Shown here piece after piece: positions 25,531 through 33,398 of a DNA stretch of 64,000 bases; positions within the stretch are counted from its first letter, which is position 1, and every line of letters starts with the position of its first letter. The position numbers were made by a program, and so were the translations under genes. The notes under the pieces are model-generated. The model saw only the letters and a list, made by a program, of their open reading frames with translations. It ran no database searches and was not told the origin of the DNA. The DNA lies in NCBI RefSeq assembly GCF_007827695.1, contig NZ_VITA01000004.1, forward strand, positions 62,001 through 126,000, in the 5' to 3' direction. The DNA comes from Sinorhizobium medicae (GTDB lineage Bacteria; Pseudomonadota; Alphaproteobacteria; Rhizobiales; Rhizobiaceae).

Positions 25531-27093
25531 TCATGCGGCCGCTGCCGGGTCCAGCGTCACACGCCAGAGTTCCTGATCCTGCCGGTCCATCAGCCGCACC
25601 GTCATCTGCTGCGTCTGACCGCTGATATCGACGACGCCGAAGAACTGCAGGCCTGCGGAGGGCGGCAGGTTGCTGTCGACGCCTCCGCCCGAAGCCTTGA
25701 TGAAGCGGACCTCGGGGCCGAAGGTCATGTCGAGTTCTTTCGGGCCGTAGGTGCCGGAATGAAGCGGGCCGGAGACGAACTCCCAGAAGGGCAGGAAATC
25801 CTTGAAGGCGGCGCGCGACGGATCGTAGTGATGCGCTGCGGTATAATGCACGTCGGCCGTGAGCCAGACGATGTTGTCGACCGCATTGTCGCGGATGAAG
25901 CGCAGGAGGTCGGCAAATTCCGTCTCGCGCCCTTTCGGCGCGCCGCTGCCGCCATCGGCGATCGCATCCGATCCGCGCCTGGCCGAGTAGTCGTCCCAGA
26001 CGACGAGGCCGACCGGCATATCGCAGGCTATCACCTTCCAGGTAGCGCTGGATGCCGCGAGCTCGCGCTTCAGCCAGTCCATCTGCCGCCAGCCGAAAAG
26101 GCCGCCACCGCCATCTCCCTGATTGGGGCCGCGATAGGAGCGCAGGTCCACGAAGAAGACGTCCAGCAGCGGGCCGTAAGCGACCTTGCGGAAAATACGC
26201 CCCGGCTGCGTCGGCACCGTGCGGATCGGCGTCATCTCGTGGAATGCGCGAGCGGCGCGGGCGGCGTAGACGGCGACGTCTTTCTCGGGATAGCGCGCAT
26301 CATCGCTGAGATCCGTCGACGCCGACCAATTGTTCAGCACCTCATGGTCGTCCCACTGATAAAAGGTAGGACATTCGGCATTGAGCCCGCGCACGTGCTC
26401 GTCGAGAAGGTTATATTTCCACTGGCCCCGATATTCCTCGAGCGTGCGCGCAACGTCGCGCTTCTCGGGCGTGACGATACGGTTCTTCCACATGCCGCCG
26501 TCGCGGAGCTTGATCTCGTCGGGGATCGGGTTGTCGGCATAGATCGTGTCGCCGGAATGGATGAAGAAGTCCGGCTCATGCAGCCGCATCGTCGAATAGG
26601 TCTTCATGCCGACCTCGTCGATGCCCCAGCCCTGCCCCGCCGTATCGCCGGACCATACGAAGCGCACCGAGCGTCGGCGCAAGGGTGCGGTGCGAAAGCG
26701 CCCGACGACCGGGTCCGAGACGCGGTTGGCATCATAAAGATCCGTCGCGGTAAAGCGGTAGAAGACATCCTGGTCCGGCAGCAGGTCGTCGAGCCGGCAC
26801 TTGACGGCGCAATCTGTCTGCGGGGTCGCATCGATATCGGCAAGCCTTACGGCGTTCGAAAAGCTCTCTGTGGTCGAATATTCGACGGAAACGCGCGCCG
26901 GCCGATCGACGCGCGTCCAGATCATGCCGGATCGCGTATCGACATCGCCGGACTGCACCCCATGGGCAAATTCCGGCCGCCCATACCCGCGAGCATAGAA
27001 CGGCGTTGCAAGTCCCGAAGACGCGACGAGACCAGCGGCGCCGGCCGAGAAGAGGAAAGAACGCCTGGTCAGCGTGCGCAGAAGTGCGGCCAA
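25531..27093 (-). CDS. phoD: PhoD-family alkaline phosphatase/phosphodiesterase, Tat-exported
   Basis: 520-residue PhoD. The N-terminus has a twin-arginine signal (TLTRRSFLFSAGAAGLVASS), so it is exported folded, as expected for a calcium/iron enzyme. The PhoD N-terminal domain (FAHGVQSGDVDTRSGMIWTR) is followed by the metallophosphoesterase-like core with WSGDTAGQG, HSGDTIYADNPIP, WDDHEVLNNW and WLTADVHYTAAHHY. Translation appears to start at TTG with GGAGG six or seven bases upstream. A Pho box lies 64 bases before the start, so expression under phosphate limitation via PhoB is likely. Its role is phosphate scavenging from phosphoesters. Confidence 0.92.
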   Translation of the reverse strand: MAALLRTLTRRSFLFSAGAAGLVASSGLATPFYARGYGRPEFAHGVQSGDVDTRSGMIWTRVDRPARVSVEYSTTESFSNAVRLADIDATPQTDCAVKCRLDDLLPDQDVFYRFTATDLYDANRVSDPVVGRFRTAPLRRRSVRFVWSGDTAGQGWGIDEVGMKTYSTMRLHEPDFFIHSGDTIYADNPIPDEIKLRDGGMWKNRIVTPEKRDVARTLEEYRGQWKYNLLDEHVRGLNAECPTFYQWDDHEVLNNWSASTDLSDDARYPEKDVAVYAARAARAFHEMTPIRTVPTQPGRIFRKVAYGPLLDVFFVDLRSYRGPNQGDGGGGLFGWRQMDWLKRELAASSATWKVIACDMPVGLVVWDDYSARRGSDAIADGGSGAPKGRETEFADLLRFIRDNAVDNIVWLTADVHYTAAHHYDPSRAAFKDFLPFWEFVSGPLHSGTYGPKELDMTFGPEVRFIKASGGGVDSNLPPSAGLQFFGVVDISGQTQQMTVRLMDRQDQELWRVTLDPAAAA

Positions 27094-27156
27094 GACCTGC
27101 CTCCGGTTCCGTTTCGCGAATGTAGAGCTTTCGCGAGCGGACCATCGGCGAGCCGG

Positions 27157-27174
27157 ATGTCAGTGACGTTACAG
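27157..27174 (-). promoter_or_regulatory. candidate Pho box upstream of phoD
   Basis: On the minus strand the sequence CTGTAACGTCACTGACAT shows two 7-base direct repeats separated by four bases. Compared with CTGTCAT-N4-CTGTCAT they match at 5/7 and 6/7. It sits 64 bases upstream of the phoD start, and its position, orientation and target gene fit PhoB control. Confidence 0.75.
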
Positions 27175-27246
27175 ACGGATGAAACTATTTCAACGGTTTG
27201 GCGACAGTTCCGTGAAGGGAGGTTCACGGCGTTGCCCGGCACCGGG

Positions 27247-27936
27247 TCAGGGCGCGAGCCCCGCACACTGCGCGGTGTTGCGGATATGCGTCTCCATTTC
27301 ATGCCTGGCGCCAAGCCCGTCATTGGCCGCAAGCGCGGCGATGATACGCCGGTGCTCTGAAATCGAAGCCTTCATCCGCTCTGGATCCGTGTGAGGGATT
27401 GGTTGACGTTGGGTCTCGGTAAGCTGGTCACGTACGGTCTGATAGAGCGCGCGCAGCATCGCGTTCGAGCAGGCGGAAACGATGACCCCATGGAACTCCA
27501 GGTCCGCCTCCACATTCGCCAGGAGGTCCTGATTGGCCCAGCACTCCTCCATCGTACGGGTCGCCCTTTCCATCCTTTCGAGCTGGATTTGTGTGAGGCG
27601 TCCGGCGGAAAGCCGTGCGATTTCGCCTTCAAGCATGATCCGGGTCTGAAATACATCGAATACAGAATAGCTGTCGGAGTAACGCCACGGCGCCATGTCA
27701 CCGGAGGGCCGGCCCTGCGCCTCGGCGACGAAAGTGCCACGGCCCGGCTCCGTCTTCAGCAGACCAAGCGTTTCCAGGGTCAGAAGGGCTTCCCGCAGAG
27801 AAGCGCGGCTGATGCCGAACTTCTGCGAGAACTCCCGCTGGGAGGGAATCTTTTCCCCCGCCTTCAATGTTCCGCTGTTGATCATGGTCTGAATTTCGCG
27901 TGCGACCGATTGCGGAACGAGTGTCTTGCTGAGCAT
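27247..27936 (-). CDS. GntR-family regulator, FadR (FCD) subfamily
   Basis: 229 residues. The N-terminal GntR winged helix (about 10-75) reads LKAGEKIPSQREFSQKFGIS and RASLREALLTLETLGLLKTE. The C-terminal FCD effector domain (about 90-215) has the metal-binding pattern ending in SISEHRRIIAALAANDG and ARHEMETHI. FCD regulators respond to organic acids or amino-acid derivatives. It is divergent from the ABC transporter-hydantoinase cluster and is its likely local repressor. The start is the ATG at 27934-27936 with AAGAAGGG upstream. Confidence 0.9.
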   Translation of the reverse strand: MLSKTLVPQSVAREIQTMINSGTLKAGEKIPSQREFSQKFGISRASLREALLTLETLGLLKTEPGRGTFVAEAQGRPSGDMAPWRYSDSYSVFDVFQTRIMLEGEIARLSAGRLTQIQLERMERATRTMEECWANQDLLANVEADLEFHGVIVSACSNAMLRALYQTVRDQLTETQRQPIPHTDPERMKASISEHRRIIAALAANDGLGARHEMETHIRNTAQCAGLAP

Positions 27937-28032
27937 GCGAACCCTTCTTCTTCCCGGACCCGGGCATATCGGCCCAATCTATTTTTTATCGTCGACCTTG
28001 CAAAGCGCCTTGACCCGTGATTGTCTGGTCTA

Positions 28033-28047
28033 ACTGGTCAGACCGGT
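28033..28047. promoter_or_regulatory. candidate GntR/FCD operator
   Basis: ACTGGTC-A-GACCGGT is a near-perfect 15-bp palindrome (one mismatch between arms). It lies within a longer run of TGGTC repeats (CTGGTCTAACTGGTCAGACC from 28025), between the divergent GntR gene and the ABC operon. Its GGTC-N-GACC core resembles the TGGTnnnACCA operators of FadR-type regulators. It is about 55 bases before the binding-protein start. Confidence 0.65.
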
Positions 28048-28101
28048 CAGGCCACAATGTCAAGGTAAGTCGCGCCAGTTAAAAAAAGCAAGGGGAACTT
28101 A

Positions 28102-28901
28102 ATGACACGCACATCCAAGCTCAAAGCCGCCATCGTTTCCACAGCCTTCGCTGCAACCGGAGCCTTCGCTGCCCAGGCTGCCGACCTGACGGTCGGCGCC
28201 AATATCGGCAACGTTCCTTGGGAATTCCAGGAGGCGGACGGCAAGATCGTCGGCTTCGAGGTCGACCTGGTCAACGAGATCGCGAAGCGGCTCGGCAAAT
28301 CCGTGGAGTTCGTCAATACGCCATTCAACGGCCTTTTCCCGGCCGTGCAGTCCGGACGCATCGACATGGCGATTTCGTCGATCACCATCACCGACAAGCG
28401 GCTGGAATCCGTCTCATTCGCGCAGCCCTATTACGACAGCGACCAGTCACTCACCGTGACCGCGACTTCCGGCACCACCGGCTTGAAGGACATGGAGGGG
28501 AAGGTCGTTGGCGTCGACACCGGCTCGACGGGCGACATGTGGGCCGACAGGAACAAGGCGGACTACAAGTTCGGGGAGATTCGCCGCTTCGAGGGTCTGT
28601 CTCCGGCCATGCTCGATCTCGTCGCCGGCCGTGTCGACGGCTATATCAGCGACATTCCGGCCCTGCTCTACTATGTGAAGGACAAGCCAGACCTGAAAGT
28701 CGTCGAGCGCATCCCGACCGGCGAGAAATACTCGATCATGTTCAACAAGGGCGCTCCGCGCTTGCAGCCGAAGTGAACGACGTCATCACGACGCTGAAAG
28801 GCGAAGGATTTATCGCAAAACTGCACGAGAGCTGGTTCGGTGCCAAGGCTGAGGATACGACCTCGACCGTCGCTGTACTGGACATGCCCGCGGCCGAGTA
28901 A
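28102..28901 (+). pseudogene. frameshifted polar-amino-acid ABC transporter binding protein
   Basis: Periplasmic binding protein of the SBP_bac_3 (glutamine/histidine) family with a signal peptide (AAIVSTAFAATGAFAAQAAD). It has an N-terminal lobe (PWEFQEADGKIVGFEVDLVN, MAISSITITDKRLESVSFAQ) and hinge sequences, and is intact to FNKGAP at about 28757. Frame 1 then hits TGA at 28774-28776 after 224 residues. The next frame resumes the family sequence at once ([20 protein letters not shown]) and stops at 28901. A net +2 (or -1) change at GCTCCGCGCTTGC (28753-28765) explains it; two extra bases in the CGCG run would do so. Either a natural mutation or a sequencing error disables the last about 42 residues. 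Confidence 0.85.
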
Positions 28902-28919
28902 CCCGCCGTTCCAAAGAAT

Positions 28920-28977
28920 CGAGACGCGGGATGGGGGCGGAAAACCGCACATAGCTTCCTCATCCCGCTCTCGGGAG
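28920..28977 (-). repeat. palindromic intergenic repeat (GAGCGGGATGAGGAA family)
   Basis: Read on the minus strand this is GAGAGCGGGATGAGGAAGC, then TGCGGTTTTCCGCCCCCATC and CCGCGTC, an imperfect palindrome whose ends (GCGGGATG/CATCCCGC) pair. It is the reverse-oriented relative of the elements at 14359 and 16716 and sits in the spacer between the binding-protein and permease genes, where it could act as an mRNA-stabilising hairpin. Confidence 0.65.
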
Positions 28978-29005
28978 CCTTCTCGGCCAAGGGAGCCTTG
29001 CCGGC

Positions 29006-29677
29006 ATGAATCTCATCAATACCTTCTTCAATGTCAAAGTGCTGCTGGACAGCTTGCCACAGCTGTTGTGGGGGCTCGCCGTGACGCTTCAGATCGGCAT
29101 CACGAGTATATTGTGCGGGCTCGCCGGCGGTCTGTTTCTGGCAGTCGCCCGTCTTTACTCGCCGCCGTTCTGCCAGTTCCTGATCCGGACCTATGTCGAT
29201 GTTTTTCGATCGATCCCGCTGCTGGTCCTTCTCATCGTCGTCTATTATGCGCTTCCTTTCGTGGGCATCAGGCTCTCGCCGTTTCTTTCCGCGGTGACCT
29301 CGCTCAGCCTCGTCTCGGCCGCCTATACGGCGGAGATCTTCCGCGCCGGCATCGAGGCGATCCCGCACGGCCAGTTCGAGGCTTCTGCGGCGCTTGGCCT
29401 TTCCAACAGACACACCATGGTCGACGTCATCCTTCCTCAGGCGGTCCGCATCGTCATTCCACCGCTCACCAACAATTGCATCAATGTCCTCAAGGACACT
29501 GCACTTGCCTCCGTCGTCGCCATGCCGGACCTGCTGAAGCAGGCGACCCAGGCACAGGCACTTGCCGCCAACCCGACACCGCTGATCGGAGCCGCCATCA
29601 TCTACGTGATGCTGCTCTGGCCGATGGTGATCGTCGTTGGCAGGCTCGAGACGATTTTCAGCCGGGGGAGACGATGA
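29006..29677 (+). CDS. polar amino acid ABC transporter permease
   Basis: 223-residue inner-membrane permease of the HisM/GlnP type with about five transmembrane helices. The His/Glu/Gln/Arg/opine permease signature is seen as [20 protein letters not shown] and, at the coupling loop, [23 protein letters not shown]. Only one permease gene is present, so it probably works as a homodimer. Its stop overlaps the ATPase start by four bases (ATGA). Confidence 0.93.
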   Translation: MNLINTFFNVKVLLDSLPQLLWGLAVTLQIGITSILCGLAGGLFLAVARLYSPPFCQFLIRTYVDVFRSIPLLVLLIVVYYALPFVGIRLSPFLSAVTSLSLVSAAYTAEIFRAGIEAIPHGQFEASAALGLSNRHTMVDVILPQAVRIVIPPLTNNCINVLKDTALASVVAMPDLLKQATQAQALAANPTPLIGAAIIYVMLLWPMVIVVGRLETIFSRGRR

Positions 29678-30414
29678 TGGCTGCTCTGATTTCGATTCGC
29701 GGACTGAAGAAGGCGTTCGGCCGCTTCATGGTCTTGCATGGCATCGATCTCGATATCGCCGAGGGCGAGGTCGTCTGCGTCATCGGCCCTTCGGGATCGG
29801 GAAAGTCGACATTGATCCGCTGCATCAACCATCTGGAAGGCTTCGAGAAGGAAAGCAGCGTTACGGTCGACGGTGTTCGGGTCGAACAGGGTGCCGCCCT
29901 CGCCAAAGTGCGGGCGGAGGTCGGCATGGTGTTTCAGTCTTTCAATCTGTTCCCGCATATGACGGTGCTGCGAAATGTGATGCTTGCGCCGATGCGGGTG
30001 CGAGGAACACCTCCCGCAGAGGCAAAGCGCAAGGCGCTCGACCTTTTGGCCCGCGTCGGCATCTCGGAGCAGGCGGACAAATTCCCCTCCCAGTTGTCAG
30101 GCGGTCAACAGCAGCGTGTCGCCATTGCGAGGGCACTCGCAATGGAACCGAAAGTGCTTCTTTTCGACGAGCCGACTTCGGCGCTCGATCCGGAAATGGT
30201 CGGTGAAGTGCTTGATGCAATGCGCAAGCTCGCCGGCACCGGTGTGACGATGATCGTCGTCACGCATGAGATGGGTTTCGCGCGTCAGGTTGCCGACCGC
30301 GTCATCTTCATGGATGGCGGACGAATCGTCGAAGCGGGCACGCCGTCGGATATTTTCGACAGCCCTCGCGAGGAACGGACACGCGGCTTCCTGCGCGCAG
30401 TCCTCAATCATTGA
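29674..30414 (+). CDS. polar amino acid ABC transporter ATP-binding protein
   Basis: 246-residue ATPase. Walker A is GPSGSGKST near residue 38, the signature is [19 protein letters not shown], Walker B is [12 protein letters not shown], and the H-loop is VVTHEM. It belongs to the GlnQ/HisP group. Start chosen at the first of two consecutive ATGs, the one whose ATGA overlaps the permease stop. The frame is open far upstream but that part is a shadow of the preceding genes. Confidence 0.95.
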   Translation: MMAALISIRGLKKAFGRFMVLHGIDLDIAEGEVVCVIGPSGSGKSTLIRCINHLEGFEKESSVTVDGVRVEQGAALAKVRAEVGMVFQSFNLFPHMTVLRNVMLAPMRVRGTPPAEAKRKALDLLARVGISEQADKFPSQLSGGQQQRVAIARALAMEPKVLLFDEPTSALDPEMVGEVLDAMRKLAGTGVTMIVVTHEMGFARQVADRVIFMDGGRIVEAGTPSDIFDSPREERTRGFLRAVLNH

Positions 30415-30442
30415 ACAAACTCTTTTCCGGAGAACGCCAAGA

Positions 30443-31720
30443 ATGGCCGCCAACGCACAGCTAGATATCGATTTCGCGCGCAGTCAGTTCCCGGGCCTCG
30501 AACTCGGCTGGACCTTTTTCGACAATGCCGGCGGATCGCAGATCCTCAAGGGCGCGCTCGAGCGCATAAACACCTTCCTTATCGAGAAGAACGTTCAGAT
30601 CGGCGGTTCCTATGCGGTGTCGCAGCATGCGGCCAAGGCGCTCTACGAGGCCCGCACAGCCGGGATGCATCTCGTTAATGCGAGCCGGCCGGAAGAAATC
30701 GTCTTCGGCAGTTCGACGACGGCGCTTCTCCAGAACCTGGCTCGCGCCATGGCGAGCCAGCTTGCGCCGGGCGACGAAATCATCGTCACGGTGAGCGACC
30801 ACGAATCCAATATCGGTCCTTGGGACCGGTTGCAGGCAGCGGGCATCGTTCTCAAGATCTGGCCGCTCGACAAAAAGACCCTGACCCTTGACCTCGCCGA
30901 CCTCGAACCTTTGATGGGCGCACGCACGAAGCTCGTCTGCGTGCCCCATGCTTCCAACATTCTCGGCTCGATCAACCCGGTCCGCGAAATTGCCGATTTC
31001 GTCCACGCCCGAAACGCGAAACTATGCGTCGACGCGGTGGCTTACGCGCCGCACCGCGCCATCGACGTACAGGCCTTCGACGCCGACTATTATGTCTTCA
31101 GTCTCTACAAGACCTATGGGCCGCACTATGCGCTGATGTACGGCAAATATGATCTGCTGCTCGAGCTGGATACGCTCTACCACTACTTCTACGGCAAGGA
31201 TAAGGTTCCAGGAAAGCTCGAGCCAGGCAATCCGAACTATGAGCTCGCCTATTCGACCTGCGGGATCGTCGACTACCTTTGCGAGCTCGGCGCCCGCTCC
31301 GGAGAAGCCGGCACTGTCAGGCGAAAGATCGAGGCCGCCTTCGATGCGGTGGCCAGCCAGGAGGACGCCCTGACCGAGCGGCTCCTCTCCTATCTGCGCT
31401 CGCGCAACGACTGCCGGATCATCGGACAATCGGTCAATCGCGACAGCCAGCGCGTGCCCACCATTTCCTTCCGCTTCGACGGACGCGATGCTGCAGAACT
31501 CTGCAAGGCGATCGACGAGGAGAACATTGCCATTCGCCACGGCGATTTCCATTCCCGCCGGCTTGCCGAGTATCTGGAGCTGACCGATTACAACGGCATG
31601 CTGCGCGTCTCCATGGTGCATTACAACACGATCGAGGAAGTGGATCGTCTCACGGCCGCCTTCGACCGGGTTCTTTCGACCGGCACCGGAAACACAGCCG
31701 ATGCAAGGCGCGCCGGATGA
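30443..31720 (+). CDS. class V aminotransferase, cysteine desulfurase-like
   Basis: 425-residue PLP enzyme of the aminotransferase class V/cysteine desulfurase fold. It begins FPGLELGWTFFDNAGGSQ, the opening of the VC1184-type 'cysteine desulfurase-like' group rather than of IscS/SufS. The PLP-binding Asp/His region is CVDAVAYAPHRAID and the Schiff-base lysine is in YYVFSLYKTYGPHYALMYGK. The mobile-loop active cysteine of IscS is not obvious, so a desulfurase role is doubtful. It starts 28 bases after the ATPase, and its stop overlaps the hydantoinase start, tying it to that pathway. Confidence 0.88.
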   Translation: MAANAQLDIDFARSQFPGLELGWTFFDNAGGSQILKGALERINTFLIEKNVQIGGSYAVSQHAAKALYEARTAGMHLVNASRPEEIVFGSSTTALLQNLARAMASQLAPGDEIIVTVSDHESNIGPWDRLQAAGIVLKIWPLDKKTLTLDLADLEPLMGARTKLVCVPHASNILGSINPVREIADFVHARNAKLCVDAVAYAPHRAIDVQAFDADYYVFSLYKTYGPHYALMYGKYDLLLELDTLYHYFYGKDKVPGKLEPGNPNYELAYSTCGIVDYLCELGARSGEAGTVRRKIEAAFDAVASQEDALTERLLSYLRSRNDCRIIGQSVNRDSQRVPTISFRFDGRDAAELCKAIDEENIAIRHGDFHSRRLAEYLELTDYNGMLRVSMVHYNTIEEVDRLTAAFDRVLSTGTGNTADARRAG

Positions 31721-33171
31721 GCCAGAAAGGGCCGGCCATGCGCTTCGATAAGGTCATCCGTTATGGAACGGTCGTCACCGCCAGCGATACATTCAAGAGC
31801 GATGTCGGCATTAAGGAAGGCCGCATCGCGGCGCTTGCGGGGGCGTTGACGGAGGCGGACGAGATCATCGACGCAACCGGCCTCTACGTCATGCCCGGCG
31901 GCATAGACAGCCATGTTCATCTGGACCAGCCCTCCGGTGAGGGCATCGTCATGGCCGACGACTTCGAAAGCGGTACCCGTTCGGCGGCGATCGGCGGAAA
32001 CAGCACGGTTCTGACCTTCTGCATGCAGGAGAAGGGCCAGAGCCTTCGCGAGGCACTGAGACTTTACCACGCCAAAGCGGAGGGACGCTGCCACATTGAC
32101 GTATCCTTCCACCTGGTCGTCACCGATCCTACGCCCGAGGTGCTCGGGCAGGAACTGCCGGCGCTCGTCGCCGACGGCTACACCTCGATCAAGGTCTTCA
32201 TGACCTATGACGGTCTGCGGCTGCGCGACGACGAAATCCTCGCCACGCTCGACGCGGCGCGCCGAACCGGCGCATTGGTCATGGTTCACTGCGAGAACGA
32301 GGACGCGATCCGCTATCTGATCGGGCGCAACGAGGCCGAAGGACAGGTCGAACCCAGATACCATGCAGCCACTCGGCCGATTGCCGCCGAGCGCGAGGCA
32401 ACGCACCGGGCTTTGTCGCTCGCCGAGATTGTCGACACGCCTGTGGTCATCGTTCATGTTTCCAATCGTCAGGCGATGGAAGAGATCAGGCGGGCGCGGC
32501 AACGCGGCCAGAAGATCGCCGGCGAAACATGCCCGCAATATCTGATGCTGACTTCCGAGGATCTGGATGCCGACGCCCTTGAAGGAGCGAAATATGTCTG
32601 CTCGCCGCCGCCTCGGGACAAGGAAAGCCAATCGGCATGCTGGGAGGGCATTGAGCAAGGCGTGTTCGATCTCTTTTCTTCGGATCACTGCCCGTTTCGC
32701 TTCGACGATCCCGCAGGCAAGCTGAACGAGAAAGGCAGACGGCACTTCCGCTGGATACCCAACGGCATCCCGGGTGTCGCTACGCGGCTGCCTATCCTCT
32801 TCTCGGAAGGCGTGATGAAGGGACGGATCGATCTGAATCGCTTCGTCGCGGTAACATCGACCAACCACGCAAAGCTCTACGGACTCTATCCGCGCAAGGG
32901 CACGATCGCGATCGGAGCCGATGCCGACATCGCACTCTGGGATCCGGATATGCAAATCACGCTGACGAACGAGATGCTTCGGCATGGGGCCGATTATACG
33001 CCCTATGAGGGCCTCGCCGTTCGCGGCTGGCCGGTTCGGGTCATGGTCCGAGGCACCACGGTCGCCAAAGACGGGCATCTGTGTGATAGCCGACGCGGCG
33101 GATCCTATCTGCACAGGACGCTCTCCTCGTTGACGAGGAATGCAGGCAACGGGAACCGTAACCGCGGTTAG
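31717..33171 (+). CDS. hydantoinase/dihydropyrimidinase family amidohydrolase
   Basis: 484-residue cyclic amidohydrolase that opens hydantoin, dihydropyrimidine or related rings. Metal ligands are all present: HVH in GGIDSHVHLDQP, the carboxylated lysine in YTSIKVFMTYDG, histidines in MVHCENED and VIVHVSNRQAM, and the catalytic Asp in FSSDHCPFRFDDP. Two starts are possible: the ATG overlapping the preceding stop (31717) and an ATG seven codons later (31738) with AAAGGG before it. The ATGA overlap suggests coupling, so I use the former. The neighbouring amidase could act on the opened product. Confidence 0.93.
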   Translation: MSQKGPAMRFDKVIRYGTVVTASDTFKSDVGIKEGRIAALAGALTEADEIIDATGLYVMPGGIDSHVHLDQPSGEGIVMADDFESGTRSAAIGGNSTVLTFCMQEKGQSLREALRLYHAKAEGRCHIDVSFHLVVTDPTPEVLGQELPALVADGYTSIKVFMTYDGLRLRDDEILATLDAARRTGALVMVHCENEDAIRYLIGRNEAEGQVEPRYHAATRPIAAEREATHRALSLAEIVDTPVVIVHVSNRQAMEEIRRARQRGQKIAGETCPQYLMLTSEDLDADALEGAKYVCSPPPRDKESQSACWEGIEQGVFDLFSSDHCPFRFDDPAGKLNEKGRRHFRWIPNGIPGVATRLPILFSEGVMKGRIDLNRFVAVTSTNHAKLYGLYPRKGTIAIGADADIALWDPDMQITLTNEMLRHGADYTPYEGLAVRGWPVRVMVRGTTVAKDGHLCDSRRGGSYLHRTLSSLTRNAGNGNRNRG

Positions 33172-33256
33172 AGCAATTCCAGGAAAAGTGCGAAGCGCTT
33201 TTCCGTCCGGAATCGATCGCGGATAAGAGATTTTCGGAGAACAGCGGAAATGCTCT
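33171..33256 (+). repeat. intergenic palindromic repeat (ATTCCAGGAAAAGTGCG family)
   Basis: It begins GAGCAATTCCAGGAAAAGTG, continues CGCTTTTCCGTCCGGAATCG and ends CGGAAATGCTC. The outer ends (GAGCATTTCC type) are inverted repeats and the inner arms GGAAAAG/CTTTTCC pair. It is the best preserved copy in the window and follows the hydantoinase stop directly. Confidence 0.7.
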
Positions 33257-33398
33257 GACCTTTCGAAGAAGTCGCGGTAAGCTGTCATCATCGCGCTGCC
33301 TTGGACGAAGACGGCCTTGCACCGCTCGCCGGTTCGGCAATCGCGCTCCGGCGGCAATCGCCACAATTCACGAGGTTTTCTGCTTGCCCCGGCCCGAC

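Noticed and set aside
25168-27360. A 730-codon plus-strand open frame antisense to typA and phoD
   Set aside because: It lies fully opposite two clear genes on the minus strand and has high-GC shadow composition without family-like segments.
28840-29673. Upstream extension of the ABC ATPase frame to 28840
   Set aside because: The additional codons are out-of-frame shadows of the binding-protein tail and the permease; the ATGA overlap gives the real start.
30443-31720. Naming the class V PLP enzyme as IscS or SufS cysteine desulfurase
   Set aside because: It lacks an evident active cysteine loop and belongs by its N-terminus to the 'desulfurase-like' group, and no iron-sulfur assembly genes are nearby.
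31621-33366. A 581-codon minus-strand frame antisense to the hydantoinase
   Set aside because: Covers a well-supported enzyme gene on the other strand, with no recognisable protein sequence.
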